NCBI GenBank assembly: GCA_002320005.1
Contig: DCJK01000047.1
Coordinates: forward strand, 1-39,171
Direction of reading: 5' to 3'
DNA from: Firmicutes bacterium UBA1702
Lineage (GTDB): Bacteria; Bacillota; Clostridia; Peptostreptococcales; Anaerovoracaceae
DNA: 39,171 nt
In this document: piece by piece, positions 12,642 through 20,006 of the stretch
How positions within the stretch are numbered: position 1 is the stretch's first letter
Layout of the letters: every line of letters begins with the position of its first letter
Translations under genes and position numbers: made by a program
Notes under the pieces: generated by a model
Databases searched by the model: none
Told to the model about the DNA's origin: nothing
Seen by the model: the letters and a program-made list of their open reading frames with translations, nothing else

Positions 12642-13571
12642 ATGGCATATGATTTAAAAAAGGAATTGGAAAAACCGGAGAGACTGGCTGCCGGTCACAG
12701 GCTTTGTGCCGGTTGTGGTGCGGGTATTGCCGTAAGAGGCGTGCTGAGAGCGTTAAATCCTGAAGATAAAGCGGTTATCATAAATGCAACAAGCTGCCTT
12801 GAGGTTTCCACGTTCATGTATCCTAATACGGCATACTATGACAGCTATATTCACAGTGCCTTTGAAAATAGCGCCGCAACATGTTCAGGCGTGGAAGCAG
12901 CATACAACGTTCTTAAGAAAAAAGGTAAAATAAAAGATAATTTCAAGTTCATAACTTTTGGCGGTGACGGAGGGACTTACGATATCGGACTTCAGTCCCT
13001 TTCGGGAGCAATGGAAAGAGGTCACGACATGGTATATGTATGCTATGACAATGAAGCCTATATGAATACAGGTGTTCAGAGATCTTCTTCAACTCCCAGA
13101 TTTGCAGATGCAACAACCTCACCGGTGGGAAGGTTAACATCCGGAAAAGATCAGAACAAGAAGAATCTTACTGAAATAATTGCAGCACATAACATACCAT
13201 ATGCTGCACAAACAACATTTATCGGAAACTTTAAAGATTTGCATGAAAAGGCTCATAAGGCAATTTATACAGAGGGACCTTGCTTTCTTAACATACTTTC
13301 TCCTTGCCCGAGGGGATGGGGATACGAAACATCAGAGATAGCTGAAATCTGTAAACTGGCCGTTGATACATGTGTATGGCCTATGTACGAAATTGTAGAA
13401 GGACAGTGGCATCTGACATATGAGCCGAAGAAAAAACTTCCCATTGAAGTATTTCTTAGAAAGCAAAACAGATTCAAGCACATGTTCAAGGAAGGAAATG
13501 AATGGATGATTGAAGAAGCCCAAAGGTATGTGGATGAACAGTGGAACAAGCTCCTGTTAAAATGCAAGTAG
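12642..13571 (+). CDS. porB: 2-oxoacid (pyruvate-type):ferredoxin oxidoreductase, beta subunit
   Basis: This is a 309-residue catalytic subunit that binds thiamine diphosphate and one [4Fe-4S] cluster. Cluster cysteines include Cys22 and Cys25 (LCAGCGAG), one in NATSCLEVS and a late one (VDTCVWPMYE). The ThDP motif GDGGTYDIGLQSLSGAMERGHDMVYVCYDNEAYMNTG lies at about 108-144, with GDG and the downstream N-E-A-Y-M-N-T-G. Length and motifs match PorB. AACGAGGTG precedes the ATG 28 bases after the alpha stop. It is the last gene of the four-gene operon. A second, single-chain pyruvate oxidoreductase is encoded at 33141, so the two presumably serve different substrates or conditions. Confidence 0.94.
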   Translation: MAYDLKKELEKPERLAAGHRLCAGCGAGIAVRGVLRALNPEDKAVIINATSCLEVSTFMYPNTAYYDSYIHSAFENSAATCSGVEAAYNVLKKKGKIKDNFKFITFGGDGGTYDIGLQSLSGAMERGHDMVYVCYDNEAYMNTGVQRSSSTPRFADATTSPVGRLTSGKDQNKKNLTEIIAAHNIPYAAQTTFIGNFKDLHEKAHKAIYTEGPCFLNILSPCPRGWGYETSEIAEICKLAVDTCVWPMYEIVEGQWHLTYEPKKKLPIEVFLRKQNRFKHMFKEGNEWMIEEAQRYVDEQWNKLLLKCK

Positions 13572-13622
13572 ATTCCACAATCAGGAGGCAACAAGCCCGC
13601 TTATAAGAGAAAAAAGGAAATC

Positions 13623-13816
13623 ATGTGTTGGTTCATTGCGGCAGGCCTGAAGGCATCTTCGCTTGTACAAAAAGGATATACCTCAGAACAAAGGACAGAG
13701 AATTTTTAGGGGCAGAAAAAGAAAAGCATCAGAACCCGGAGAAGGCGATCGCAAGAGATTTTGATAAGGATTTTGACGCGAAAAAAGCTGCCGCAAAGGG
13801 AAAATCTTACCAATAA
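13623..13816 (+). pseudogene. Small charged protein interrupted by a one-base frameshift
   Basis: The ATG at 13623 has AAAGGA 5 bases upstream and opens MCWFIAAGLKASSLV...TENF, then stops at 13707. Adding one T in the T5 run at 13703-13707 joins this to a long, lysine-rich reading (LGAEKEKHQNPEKAIARDF...KGKSYQ) ending at 13816, giving about 64 residues: a hydrophobic head and a charged tail. Neither half looks complete alone. I do not recognise the family. It could be a pseudogene, a sequencing error at the homopolymer, or slippage. Confidence 0.35.
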
Positions 13817-13870
13817 TTATCTGTTGCATACGGAATGCCCGAATGAGTAATCAGTAATGAACAGACTCAG

Positions 13871-13931
13871 CTGCACAAAACATTTGCAAGACAATCTTTT
13901 GTCATAAACAGATGTTTTGTGCAGTTTTTTA
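13871..13931. terminator. Strong terminator with a two-tier stem
   Basis: CTGCACAAAACAT (13871-13883) pairs perfectly with ATGTTTTGTGCAG (13912-13924) and is followed by TTTTTT. Inside it GACAA-TCTT-TTGTC forms a second hairpin. It separates the oxidoreductase operon from the next small operon. Confidence 0.9.
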
Positions 13932-13951
13932 TTGGAAATCGTCCACTTGAT

Positions 13952-13984
13952 GTCCTGTTTATGGTACATCACGTGGCGTACAAT
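13952..13984 (+). promoter_or_regulatory. Promoter A with dyad operator in the spacer
   Basis: -10 box TACAAT (13979-13984). Directly upstream is GTACATCACGTGGCGTAC, an imperfect 18-base dyad (13964-13981) that occupies the -35/-10 spacer and overlaps the first three bases of the -10 box. GTCC-TGTTTAT precedes it. The same arrangement, with identical distances, occurs before the exonuclease gene at 15617. There is no consensus -35 box. A shared regulator is likely. Confidence 0.6.
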
Positions 13985-14011
13985 AAGAAAAAAAGGAACG
14001 GAGGTACTGTT

Positions 14012-14410
14012 ATGGGATACTATACAAATCCGGCGGCTGTGTTTCTGGGAGAAGACAGCGATTACAGCTATCCTTCACCGGAAAGAGAACTTCTATGGAG
14101 AATAGACGATCTTGAGTCAAGACTTGATGAACTGAAAAGTAAAAATGCATGTTTTGAGAGCCGTATCACAGTTTCCGGAGACATACGATACGCATTACCT
14201 GAACACCTTGCTACAATATCCCAAGTGAAAAGAGCTATAGAATTTGCAAGAAATGATTTGAGAGATAAATATGGCATCGATCTTGAGGCATGCATCAATC
14301 ATATGAAAACGGAATATGAAAAGAATAATACGGAAGAAGAATATGAGCAGATTTCCTTTATCGAGCCATACACTCAGATTACAAAATATGATGATAAGCA
14401 TGTGGCCTAA
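14012..14410 (+). CDS. Uncharacterised 132-residue protein
   Basis: I do not recognise this protein. The start at 14012 is chosen for its ACGGAGG site 7 bases upstream, and because an earlier in-frame start would run into the terminator and promoter. The sequence opens MGYYTNPAAVFLGEDSDYSY, contains a helical, charged stretch that may form a coiled coil (RELLWRIDDLESRLDELKSKN, about 26-46), a segment ITVSGDIRYALPEHLATISQVKRAIEFARNDL, and an acidic C-terminus. No signal peptide, membrane segment or metal motif is seen. It heads a small operon with the 47-residue membrane peptide and the SWIM protein, under promoter A. Confidence 0.75.
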   Translation: MGYYTNPAAVFLGEDSDYSYPSPERELLWRIDDLESRLDELKSKNACFESRITVSGDIRYALPEHLATISQVKRAIEFARNDLRDKYGIDLEACINHMKTEYEKNNTEEEYEQISFIEPYTQITKYDDKHVA

Positions 14411-14431
14411 AGAGAAGGAGAGGGTGATCGT

Positions 14432-14575
14432 ATGGCAGCATTAATTATTATAATTGGAATTGCAGCTTTTATCTGCGGCAGCATAAGTGAAAATAATAAA
14501 TGTTGTAAAATGACACCGCAGCAAAGACAGCAGCAAGAGAAAAAATCATGCGGACCTTTGCCGGGCTGTCGGTAG
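14432..14575 (+). CDS. 47-residue Cys-rich membrane peptide
   Basis: The ATG at 14432 follows GGAGAGGGTG. Residues 2-17 are a hydrophobic segment (AALIIIIGIAAFICGS). A short polar tail has paired cysteines (NNKCCKM), a glutamine-rich stretch (QQRQQQ) and a closing SCGPLPGCR. The layout suggests a single-span membrane peptide with a small Cys-containing domain on one side. It sits 21 bases after the 132-residue gene and 73 bases before the SWIM gene, same strand, so it is probably in the same operon. No family is known to me; the good ribosome site and context support a real gene. Confidence 0.6.
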   Translation: MAALIIIIGIAAFICGSISENNKCCKMTPQQRQQQEKKSCGPLPGCR

Positions 14576-14648
14576 GAATGGCAGAAGGCACGGTTGTACC
14601 GGTAAAGACTCTTTTGGATAATAGTGATGGAAAAACAAGGAGAAGATA

Positions 14649-15458
14649 ATGAGAATAGGATTTAATACAGAACCATTTGACAATAAACCTGCAGAGGCAG
14701 AGTGTGTAGAGCCGATAACGCAGCCGGCTCCAAGGAAATCCGTGGTGCAGGTATATTTTGCAAGGCGTAATATGAAACTGGCTTACTACAATGACAGGTT
14801 TGATCTGAAGTGCGGCGACATGGTATATGTAGACGGTAAACTTGAGGGAATACCGGGTCGTGTTACTGAGGTAAGCTATAATTTCAAAATCAAAATTTCT
14901 GATTATAAGCGTGTAATCGCCCTGGCAGACACCGATGTAAAAGGACAGTTTTTTATGGCAGGAAGCCACTTCATTTCATTTGACCGCAATGCGCTGCCGG
15001 CGGACAAGATAATAACCTGGTTCAAGGGTCCGGCGAAAGAGGAGGACGAATTCGTAAGTGGGAGTGACGACACAGCTTTTCTTCTGGAAAATCTCAATGA
15101 AATGAATGTGAGCAGCGCCACGGCAGAGCGAGGTCATGAATATTATATGGAAAACAGAGTCAGGTACATATGCATCGACGGCCATCAGGGATATGCCATA
15201 GTGGAAGGAACCGAAGCATACGAGATAGAATTCCAATTTGCCAACGGTGAAATCAGCGGACTTACTTGTTCCTGTTTCTGCAGCGGCAGCTGTAAACATC
15301 AATTCGCCGCCATGCTTCAGCTGCGCGAAACCTTGGAAATCATAGAGAAACAGTATGCTGAAGAGTACTCACGCACCGGATATTTTGCGGCGGTCTGCAA
15401 AGGGACGCTGTTTGCATTTGCTGTTGACGGAAAGGATAGCGGGAGCTTTGTCTTGTAA
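14649..15458 (+). CDS. SWIM zinc-finger protein
   Basis: This is a 269-residue protein. The C-terminal half holds a SWIM zinc finger, Cys207-x-Cys209-x5-Cys215-x-His217 (CSCFCSGSCKH), followed by QFAAMLQLRE as usual for the family, and preceded by the typical RGHEYYMENRV segment (about 161-171). SWIM domains mediate nucleic-acid or protein contacts, often in SWI2/SNF2-type systems, but no helicase partner is encoded here. The N-terminal 130 residues (VVQVYFARRNMKLAYYNDRFDLKCGDMVYVDGKLEGIPGRVTEV) form a beta-rich part that I cannot assign. Its start overlaps the stop of a tiny upstream frame (TAATG), and GGAGA lies 5-9 bases upstream. Function unknown; DNA transactions are plausible. Confidence 0.85.
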   Translation: MRIGFNTEPFDNKPAEAECVEPITQPAPRKSVVQVYFARRNMKLAYYNDRFDLKCGDMVYVDGKLEGIPGRVTEVSYNFKIKISDYKRVIALADTDVKGQFFMAGSHFISFDRNALPADKIITWFKGPAKEEDEFVSGSDDTAFLLENLNEMNVSSATAERGHEYYMENRVRYICIDGHQGYAIVEGTEAYEIEFQFANGEISGLTCSCFCSGSCKHQFAAMLQLRETLEIIEKQYAEEYSRTGYFAAVCKGTLFAFAVDGKDSGSFVL

Positions 15459-15549
15459 GTAGGTTCATAAAATAAATAATTATGATGAAGTCTAAAGCAT
15501 GAAGCTGCTTTGCCGGGTAGCTTTTTGTTTCGCATTTAAAACTACACCA

Positions 15550-15582
15550 GTCCGTTTTATAGTACATCAAGTGCTATACAAT
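15550..15582 (+). promoter_or_regulatory. Promoter B with the same spacer dyad as promoter A
   Basis: GTCC at 15550, GTACATCAAGTGCTATAC at 15562-15579 and TACAAT at 15577-15582 have exactly the spacing of promoter A (27 and 15 bases to the -10 box). Conserved positions are GTACATCA, GTG and TACAATAA. It drives the exonuclease gene. Confidence 0.6.
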
Positions 15583-15616
15583 AAAAGAGCAAAAGGGAAA
15601 AAGCCAGGAGGACAAA

Positions 15617-16201
15617 ATGGAGTACATCATATTAGATCTTGAATGGAATCAGCCGGTATCAAGAAGCAGGATGATTAAAAGTCCCATAAGATTAAGCGGC
15701 GAGATAATTCAAATGGGAGCAGTAAAGGTAAACGAGAAACTGGAGATTCTTGATACCTTCGATGTGGATATCAAGCCGGTATACTATAAAAAGATGAACA
15801 AAGTGGTTTCGGACATTACAGGCATAAAAACAGATGACCTGGAGGAAGGGATTCCATTTACCGAAGCCATAGAAAAATTCAGACTGTGGTGCAATGGCGA
15901 GGTTTTTGTAACATGGGGACCTTGTGACTGCCAAATGCTTGTGGATAATATGCATATTCACAATGTGGATTCATCGTGGCTTCCGGAAATGTACGATGCT
16001 CAGGAAATCTTTGACGACCAGGTAACAATGGAGGGGAGACAGTTCGCACTCAGCTATGCGATTTTTTATTTTAAGATTAAACCTTTCGAGGCGCACAACG
16101 CACTCAACGACACCCTTAACACTGTAAAAGTTTTGGAAAAACTGAACTTTCTCAAGGGCATTGAGGCGCAAAGGGAGTATTACTATGCAAATGTGATGTA
16201 G
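15617..16201 (+). CDS. DEDDh-type 3'-5' exonuclease
   Basis: This is a 194-residue nuclease of the RNase T/DnaQ fold. Catalytic residues are visible: Asp7 and Glu9 in LDLEWNQ, Asp104 in WGPCD, and His160 and Asp165 in HNALND. These coordinate two metal ions for removing nucleotides from 3' ends. The protein is a single domain without a polymerase or helicase fusion, similar in size to KapD/ERI1-like exonucleases. DLEWNQ with Trp-Asn after the catalytic Glu is typical of that group in Firmicutes. AGGAGG precedes the ATG. It shares its promoter dyad with the SWIM-protein operon, so both may respond to the same signal. Substrate (RNA or DNA) is unknown. Confidence 0.9.
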   Translation: MEYIILDLEWNQPVSRSRMIKSPIRLSGEIIQMGAVKVNEKLEILDTFDVDIKPVYYKKMNKVVSDITGIKTDDLEEGIPFTEAIEKFRLWCNGEVFVTWGPCDCQMLVDNMHIHNVDSSWLPEMYDAQEIFDDQVTMEGRQFALSYAIFYFKIKPFEAHNALNDTLNTVKVLEKLNFLKGIEAQREYYYANVM

Positions 16202-16517
16202 GGTATACAAAACAATTCTTAATAATCAGAAACTTGTTATGGGGAATACGATGTAGTATTATATAATATATGAAACGCTTGCCATTCAAATATATATGTC
16301 ATCTGAAAACATATGAAATCAAAGAAAACCGCACATATAGTTCTTATGGTGATTTTAAGTAAAGTTGAAAAAGGAATTCAGAGTATCTTTTATGTGCACA
16401 GAGAAGAATCCAAAAAAGACCGTTATAAAACCGATTGTATCTGTTTTGACATGAAGAGATGATTTTACACTTAATCGTTGGTAAACACAGAATAGTTCAT
16501 CTGAAAGGAGCACCATC
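16202..16517. other. Intergenic stretch of 316 bases without a gene
   Basis: AT-rich. A possible promoter (TTGTTA, 17 bases, TATTAT, about 16234-16263) and a TTGACA near 16448 are the only recognisable elements. No convincing -10 box follows the TTGACA. I see no terminator with a T-run after the exonuclease gene, and no conserved RNA fold or coding relic. Confidence 0.4.
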
Positions 16518-17510
16518 ATGCCGAAATCATCAAATCAGAAACTGAAACTCATATACCTGGCCAGGCTTATGCATGAAAAGACCGACGATGAGCACGGTCT
16601 TACCATGCCCGAAATCATCCACGAACTGGATCTTTGCGGAATAAAAGCGGAACGAAAAAGCATCTACGATGATTTTGAAGCCCTCGGTACCGTTGGAATG
16701 GATATCGAAAAAGAAACTGCAGGCGGCAGGACTTTCTACTACCTTGCCGGCAGAGATTTTGAACTGCCGGAACTTAAGCTTCTGGTGGATGCGGTGCAGG
16801 GTTCCAAGTTTATAACTCGCAAAAAGAGCGAGGCACTGATTCGAAAAATCGAAGGTCTTGCCAGCATATATGATGCCAAAAAGCTTGCCCGTAACGTATA
16901 TGTTGCAAACCGTATCAAGACAATGAACGAGAGTATCTACTACACTGTGGACGATATATATAGTGCCATAAATGAGAACAGGAAGATTTCTTTCCTGTAT
17001 TTCAAATGGAACGAGAAAGGCGAAAAACAGTTTAAACGGGACGGAAAGATCTATAAAGTCAGCCCGTGGGCACTGACATGGGACGACGAAAACTACTATC
17101 TTGTGGCTTTTGATGCAGAAGCGGGAATCATCAAGCATTACAGGGTTGACAAGATGCTTAAAATGGAGGTGCTGGATGAACGAAGAGAGGGTGCTGACTA
17201 TTTTAAGAACTTTGACATGGCTCTTTACTCAAAGAAGACCTTCGGTATGTACAGCGGAAAAGATGAGCACGTGACGCTGAGATGCAGGAATCAGATGGCG
17301 GACCCGATTATTGACCGTTTCGGACAGGATGTGCTTATGAGACCTGTTACCGGAGAGGACTGTTTTGATGTGACCGTAAAGGTGGCGGTTAGCCCCCTTT
17401 TCCTGACATGGATCATGAACTTCGGTGGAGATATCAAGATTATGGCGCCGGAGCATGTAGCCACTCAGCAGATTGAGCTTGCAAAGAAGGTAATTGCCGC
17501 ATATGAATAA
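16518..17510 (+). CDS. WYL-domain transcriptional regulator
   Basis: This is a 330-residue cytoplasmic regulator. Residues about 1-75 form a winged helix-turn-helix of the DeoR type (KLKLIYLARLMHEKTDDEHGLTMPEIIHEL, KSIYDDFEALGTVGMDIE). Residues about 145-215 are the WYL domain (KISFLYFKWNEKGEKQFKRDGKIYKVSPWALTWDDENYYLVAFD, HYRVDKM), an SH3-like fold that senses a ligand, often a nucleic acid or nucleotide. A WCX-like C-terminal part follows. Full length for the family. Ribosome site AAAGGAG before the ATG. WYL regulators often control DNA-damage or defence genes. Neighbouring nuclease and SWIM genes fit, but no promoter A/B dyad is found before this gene. Confidence 0.9.
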   Translation: MPKSSNQKLKLIYLARLMHEKTDDEHGLTMPEIIHELDLCGIKAERKSIYDDFEALGTVGMDIEKETAGGRTFYYLAGRDFELPELKLLVDAVQGSKFITRKKSEALIRKIEGLASIYDAKKLARNVYVANRIKTMNESIYYTVDDIYSAINENRKISFLYFKWNEKGEKQFKRDGKIYKVSPWALTWDDENYYLVAFDAEAGIIKHYRVDKMLKMEVLDERREGADYFKNFDMALYSKKTFGMYSGKDEHVTLRCRNQMADPIIDRFGQDVLMRPVTGEDCFDVTVKVAVSPLFLTWIMNFGGDIKIMAPEHVATQQIELAKKVIAAYE

Positions 17511-17520
17511 CCGTAAATAT

Positions 17521-17548
17521 TAAGCTGCCCTTAAAGGCAGCTTTTTTC
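17521..17548 (+). terminator. Terminator of the WYL gene
   Basis: AAGCTGCC pairs with GGCAGCTT around CTTAAA and is followed by a run of T. It begins 11 bases after the stop codon. Confidence 0.92.
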
Positions 17549-17603
17549 GGCTCTATGTCAAATTTTGGGGTGGAGCACACTACAAATAGAAATTGATTTT
17601 TTT

Positions 17604-17630
17604 CAGAGAGCTTCGGCTCTCTGTTTTTTA
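17604..17630 (+). terminator. Terminator hairpin inside the IS relic
   Basis: CAGAGAGC-TTCG-GCTCTCTG (17604-17623) has a stable UUCG-type tetraloop and is followed by a run of T. It stops transcription from the left before the transposase relic. Confidence 0.85.
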
Positions 17631-17663
17631 TCACCTGCAATCAAAGTGACTTCATGTAATTCA

Positions 17664-18122
17664 CTATGCCGTAACATGTAGTATTCTTTTTCTTAACCTT
17701 TTGAAATTACGTATGCCGTAAGCATTCCTCTTGATAACTTTAATTTTGTTGTTACAGCCCTCTGTATATCCGTTTGAAAGTCCACTCTCAAATGCATTTA
17801 GAATCTCACTTTCCCACTTGGAAAATGTCTCTACACATTTGTGAAATCTCTCGAATTCTTTTGAATCAGTAGTCCCTACATGCATATACCAGTCGCTTAA
17901 TCGTTTCTTAACCGTATGTACATACGGAGAGTGAATGAACTTCCTGAATTCATCAATAGAAATCACTTCAGGAAGAGAATCGCAGGAATATCTCATGTGG
18001 TCAAGAATTCTTGCAACAGCAGAGGCGGAAATGTTTGCCCGTATGCCGATTTCCTTCATGGATTGAACCTTGGAAGGCTCGTCAATTACAAAAGCCCAGA
18101 TTCTCTGAGTATTCCTCTGGTA
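17664..18122 (-). pseudogene. ISL3-family transposase remnant
   Basis: Reading on the minus strand, the frame passes through QRNTQRIWAFVIDEPSKVQS, then MKEIGIRANISASAVARILD (the helix-turn-helix-like part), the SIDEF segment holding the first catalytic Asp, and jumps within a few residues to the C-terminal domain ending NGYTEGCNNKIKVIKRNAYGIRNFKRLRKRIL. About 131 codons follow the first ATG, against 400 or more in an intact transposase. The N-terminal zinc-finger region and the middle catalytic region with the remaining acidic residues are deleted, so it cannot transpose on its own. The C-terminal motif GYTEGCNNKIKVIKRNAYGIRNF is diagnostic of the DDE_Tnp_ISL3 domain. Confidence 0.85.
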
Positions 18123-18130
18123 CTTAGGTA

Positions 18131-19579
18131 CAAGATGATAAAATAGAAAATGGAATTTGTGCAGAAGAAGCCGGTGAAGAGGTTCTCGACATGTTTAGAG
18201 GAATGTTTCTGGCAGCAGGTGATGAACTTACAAGGCAGAGAGCGACAGATGTGGACGATATTAAAGCCGGGCTGCTCAGAATTCTGCTTGGAGTGAAAGA
18301 GCAGGATCTGACAGATATACCTCCTGAAAGCATAATAATCACGGAAAACCTTACACCATCAATGACAGCCGCTCTCAACAAAAACAATGTGCGAGGCATT
18401 GTGACCGAAAATGGCGGCAGAACCTCACACTCTGCAATTCTGGCAAGAGCCCTTGGGCTTCCGGCTGTGCTGAGTGTGCCGGATGCAGTTTCAGTGATGG
18501 AGGATGGAATGAAGGTAATTGTTGATGGAAGTGAAGGAATTGTCATAGCAGAGCCCGACAAAGAAACACAACAGTTTTACATCGAAAAACAGGCGGCTTT
18601 CGCTGCGGAGAAAAAACTCCTCGCAGACTATGCTGGCAGGCCGACGGTTACTGCAGATGGGAAGAAAAAGGAAGTTTACTGCAATATCGGCAATATCAGC
18701 GATGCCGTTACAGCGTCCGAAAAAAGCGGGGAAGGCATCGGCCTTTTTAGGACAGAGTTCCTTTTTATGAAAAGTGAACATGCCCCGGATGAAGAACTTC
18801 AGTTTGAGACATATAAAAAAGCCGCACAGCTTTTTAAAGAAGGAAGTGTCATAATACGTACGCTTGATGTGGGAGGCGATAAGAATATTACATATCTCGG
18901 GATGCAGTCGGAAGCTAATCCGTTTCTGGGATTCAGGGCAGTCAGGTATTGCCTTGAGAATAAGGAACTGTTCAGAACACAGCTCAGGGCAATATTAAGA
19001 GCAAGTGCATTCGGCTGTATCAAGATAATGGTACCTCTTGTTACAAACGTCAGTGAAATGCGACAGGTCAGACAGCTGATAGATGAAATCAAATGTGAAC
19101 TTGAAGCTGAGGGAACAAACTTTGACAGAAATATTCAGTTGGGAGCAATGATTGAAACTCCTGAGGCAAGTATGATTGCCGATCTCCTGGCTAAAGAGTG
19201 TGACTTTTTCAGCATAGGCACCAATGACCTTACTCAGTATACAATGGCGGCAGACAGGGGAAACCCACAGGTATCATATCTCAACAATGTTTATGAACCT
19301 GCAGTGCTGCGTTTTATACGGCATATTATTAAATGCGCAGGTGAGGAGGGAATTCCCGTGGGGGTGTGCGGTGAAGCTGCGGCAGATCCAATGATGACTC
19401 CGCTTCTTTTAGCCTTCGGACTGGATGAATTCAGTGTTAATCCTGCTTATGTCCTTAGGACAAGATATAACATTTCAAGATGGACAAAGGAAGAAGCCGA
19501 CAGAATAGCCGATGTTGCTATGACTTTTGATACAGCAGAAGAAATTGAAAAGTACCTCAAAATGACAATAATTAAATAG
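18131..19579 (+). pseudogene. ptsI: 5'-truncated phosphotransferase system enzyme I
   Basis: The reading from 18131 (QDDKIENGICAEEAGEEVLDM) to 19579 is enzyme I, which takes phosphate from PEP and passes it to HPr. Present are the phospho-histidine loop GGRTSHSAILARALGLP, the PEP-binding parts RTLDVGGDKNITYL and EANPFLGFRAVRYCL, MIETPEASMIAD, SIGTNDLTQYTMAADRGN, and the active Cys in GVCGEAAAD. About 460-480 residues remain of roughly 570. The first 95 or so, covering much of the N-terminal HPr-docking region, are missing. An in-frame stop lies at 18125 and the IS relic is directly upstream. The first internal ATG is 18191 with a weak ribosome site. Probably inactive; a partial PEP-binding product is possible. 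Confidence 0.88.
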
Positions 19580-19634
19580 CGACGAAGGGATGTTTTCTAT
19601 AATAGATCTCCTTAAATAAATGCAGACAGAAAAG

Positions 19635-19668
19635 CCCGGAGCAGCTTGAACTGATCCGGGTTTTTCTG
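19635..19668 (+). terminator. Terminator after ptsI
   Basis: CCCGGA (19635-19640) pairs with TCCGGG (19655-19660), with inner CAG/CTG pairing, followed by TTTTTC. Confidence 0.85.
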
Positions 19669-19694
19669 GTTTTTGAGTAATTGAGTACAATTTG

Positions 19695-19754
19695 AGTGTA
19701 AAGCAATAACCCCGGATCCTTGATATTACAAGGATTATGGGACTATTGCTTTCA
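19695..19754. repeat. Long imperfect palindrome
   Basis: AAAGCAATA and its complement TATTGCTTT form the outer stem, with CCCC/GGG pairing further in. ATCCTTG-ATATTA-CAAGGAT forms the inner stem. Total about 58 bases. No T-run follows. It could be the end of a small mobile repeat or a regulatory fold. I see no second copy in this window. Confidence 0.5.
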
Positions 19755-19759
19755 AGTGG

Positions 19760-19954
19760 ATGCAAATTGAACACACGGAGGCACTTCTCTTTAGCCGCCA
19801 AGAACTCTGCCGGAATTCTGCCAAGGTGACCGGGTGCTTAAATTTGCCTGCCAAAGCAGAGATGGTGCAGATTCCATTAAGACAGAGGAAGAAGACATAC
19901 CTTTATACGGGCGGACAGCAGAAAAAAATGGAAATTCGCAGCTTGCGATTTTAA
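19760..19954 (+). other. Doubtful 64-codon frame
   Basis: The frame opens at 19760 with the weak ACGGAGG site inside the frame and not before it. The peptide (MQIEHTEALLFSRQELCRNSAKV..., then AKAEMVQIPLRQRKKTYLYTGG) matches nothing I know and is rich in basic residues. It follows the long palindrome, so it may be a coding relic of a mobile element. I do not claim a gene. Confidence 0.2.
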
Positions 19955-20006
19955 ATTTTGAGATTTATAATAAAATGCATATTTGATGTTTAGAGAGGAG
20001 ATTGTT

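Larger units (their letters stand above)
17549..18130 (-). mobile_element. Internally deleted ISL3-family insertion sequence relic
   Basis: The segment holds a fragmentary ISL3-type transposase on the minus strand and begins with GGCTCTATGTCAAATTTTGGGGT, which resembles an ISL3-type terminal repeat. The other end meets the truncated ptsI gene near 18130. Intact ISL3 elements are about twice to three times this length, so most of the element is gone. Exact ends and target duplications cannot be set by eye. Confidence 0.6.

Noticed and set aside
14548..14649. A 33-codon frame (with a nested ATG at 14578) whose stop overlaps the start of the SWIM gene.
   Set aside because: It overlaps the 47-residue gene in another frame, has no properly spaced ribosome site, and shows no recognisable pattern. 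The TAATG overlap alone is weak evidence.
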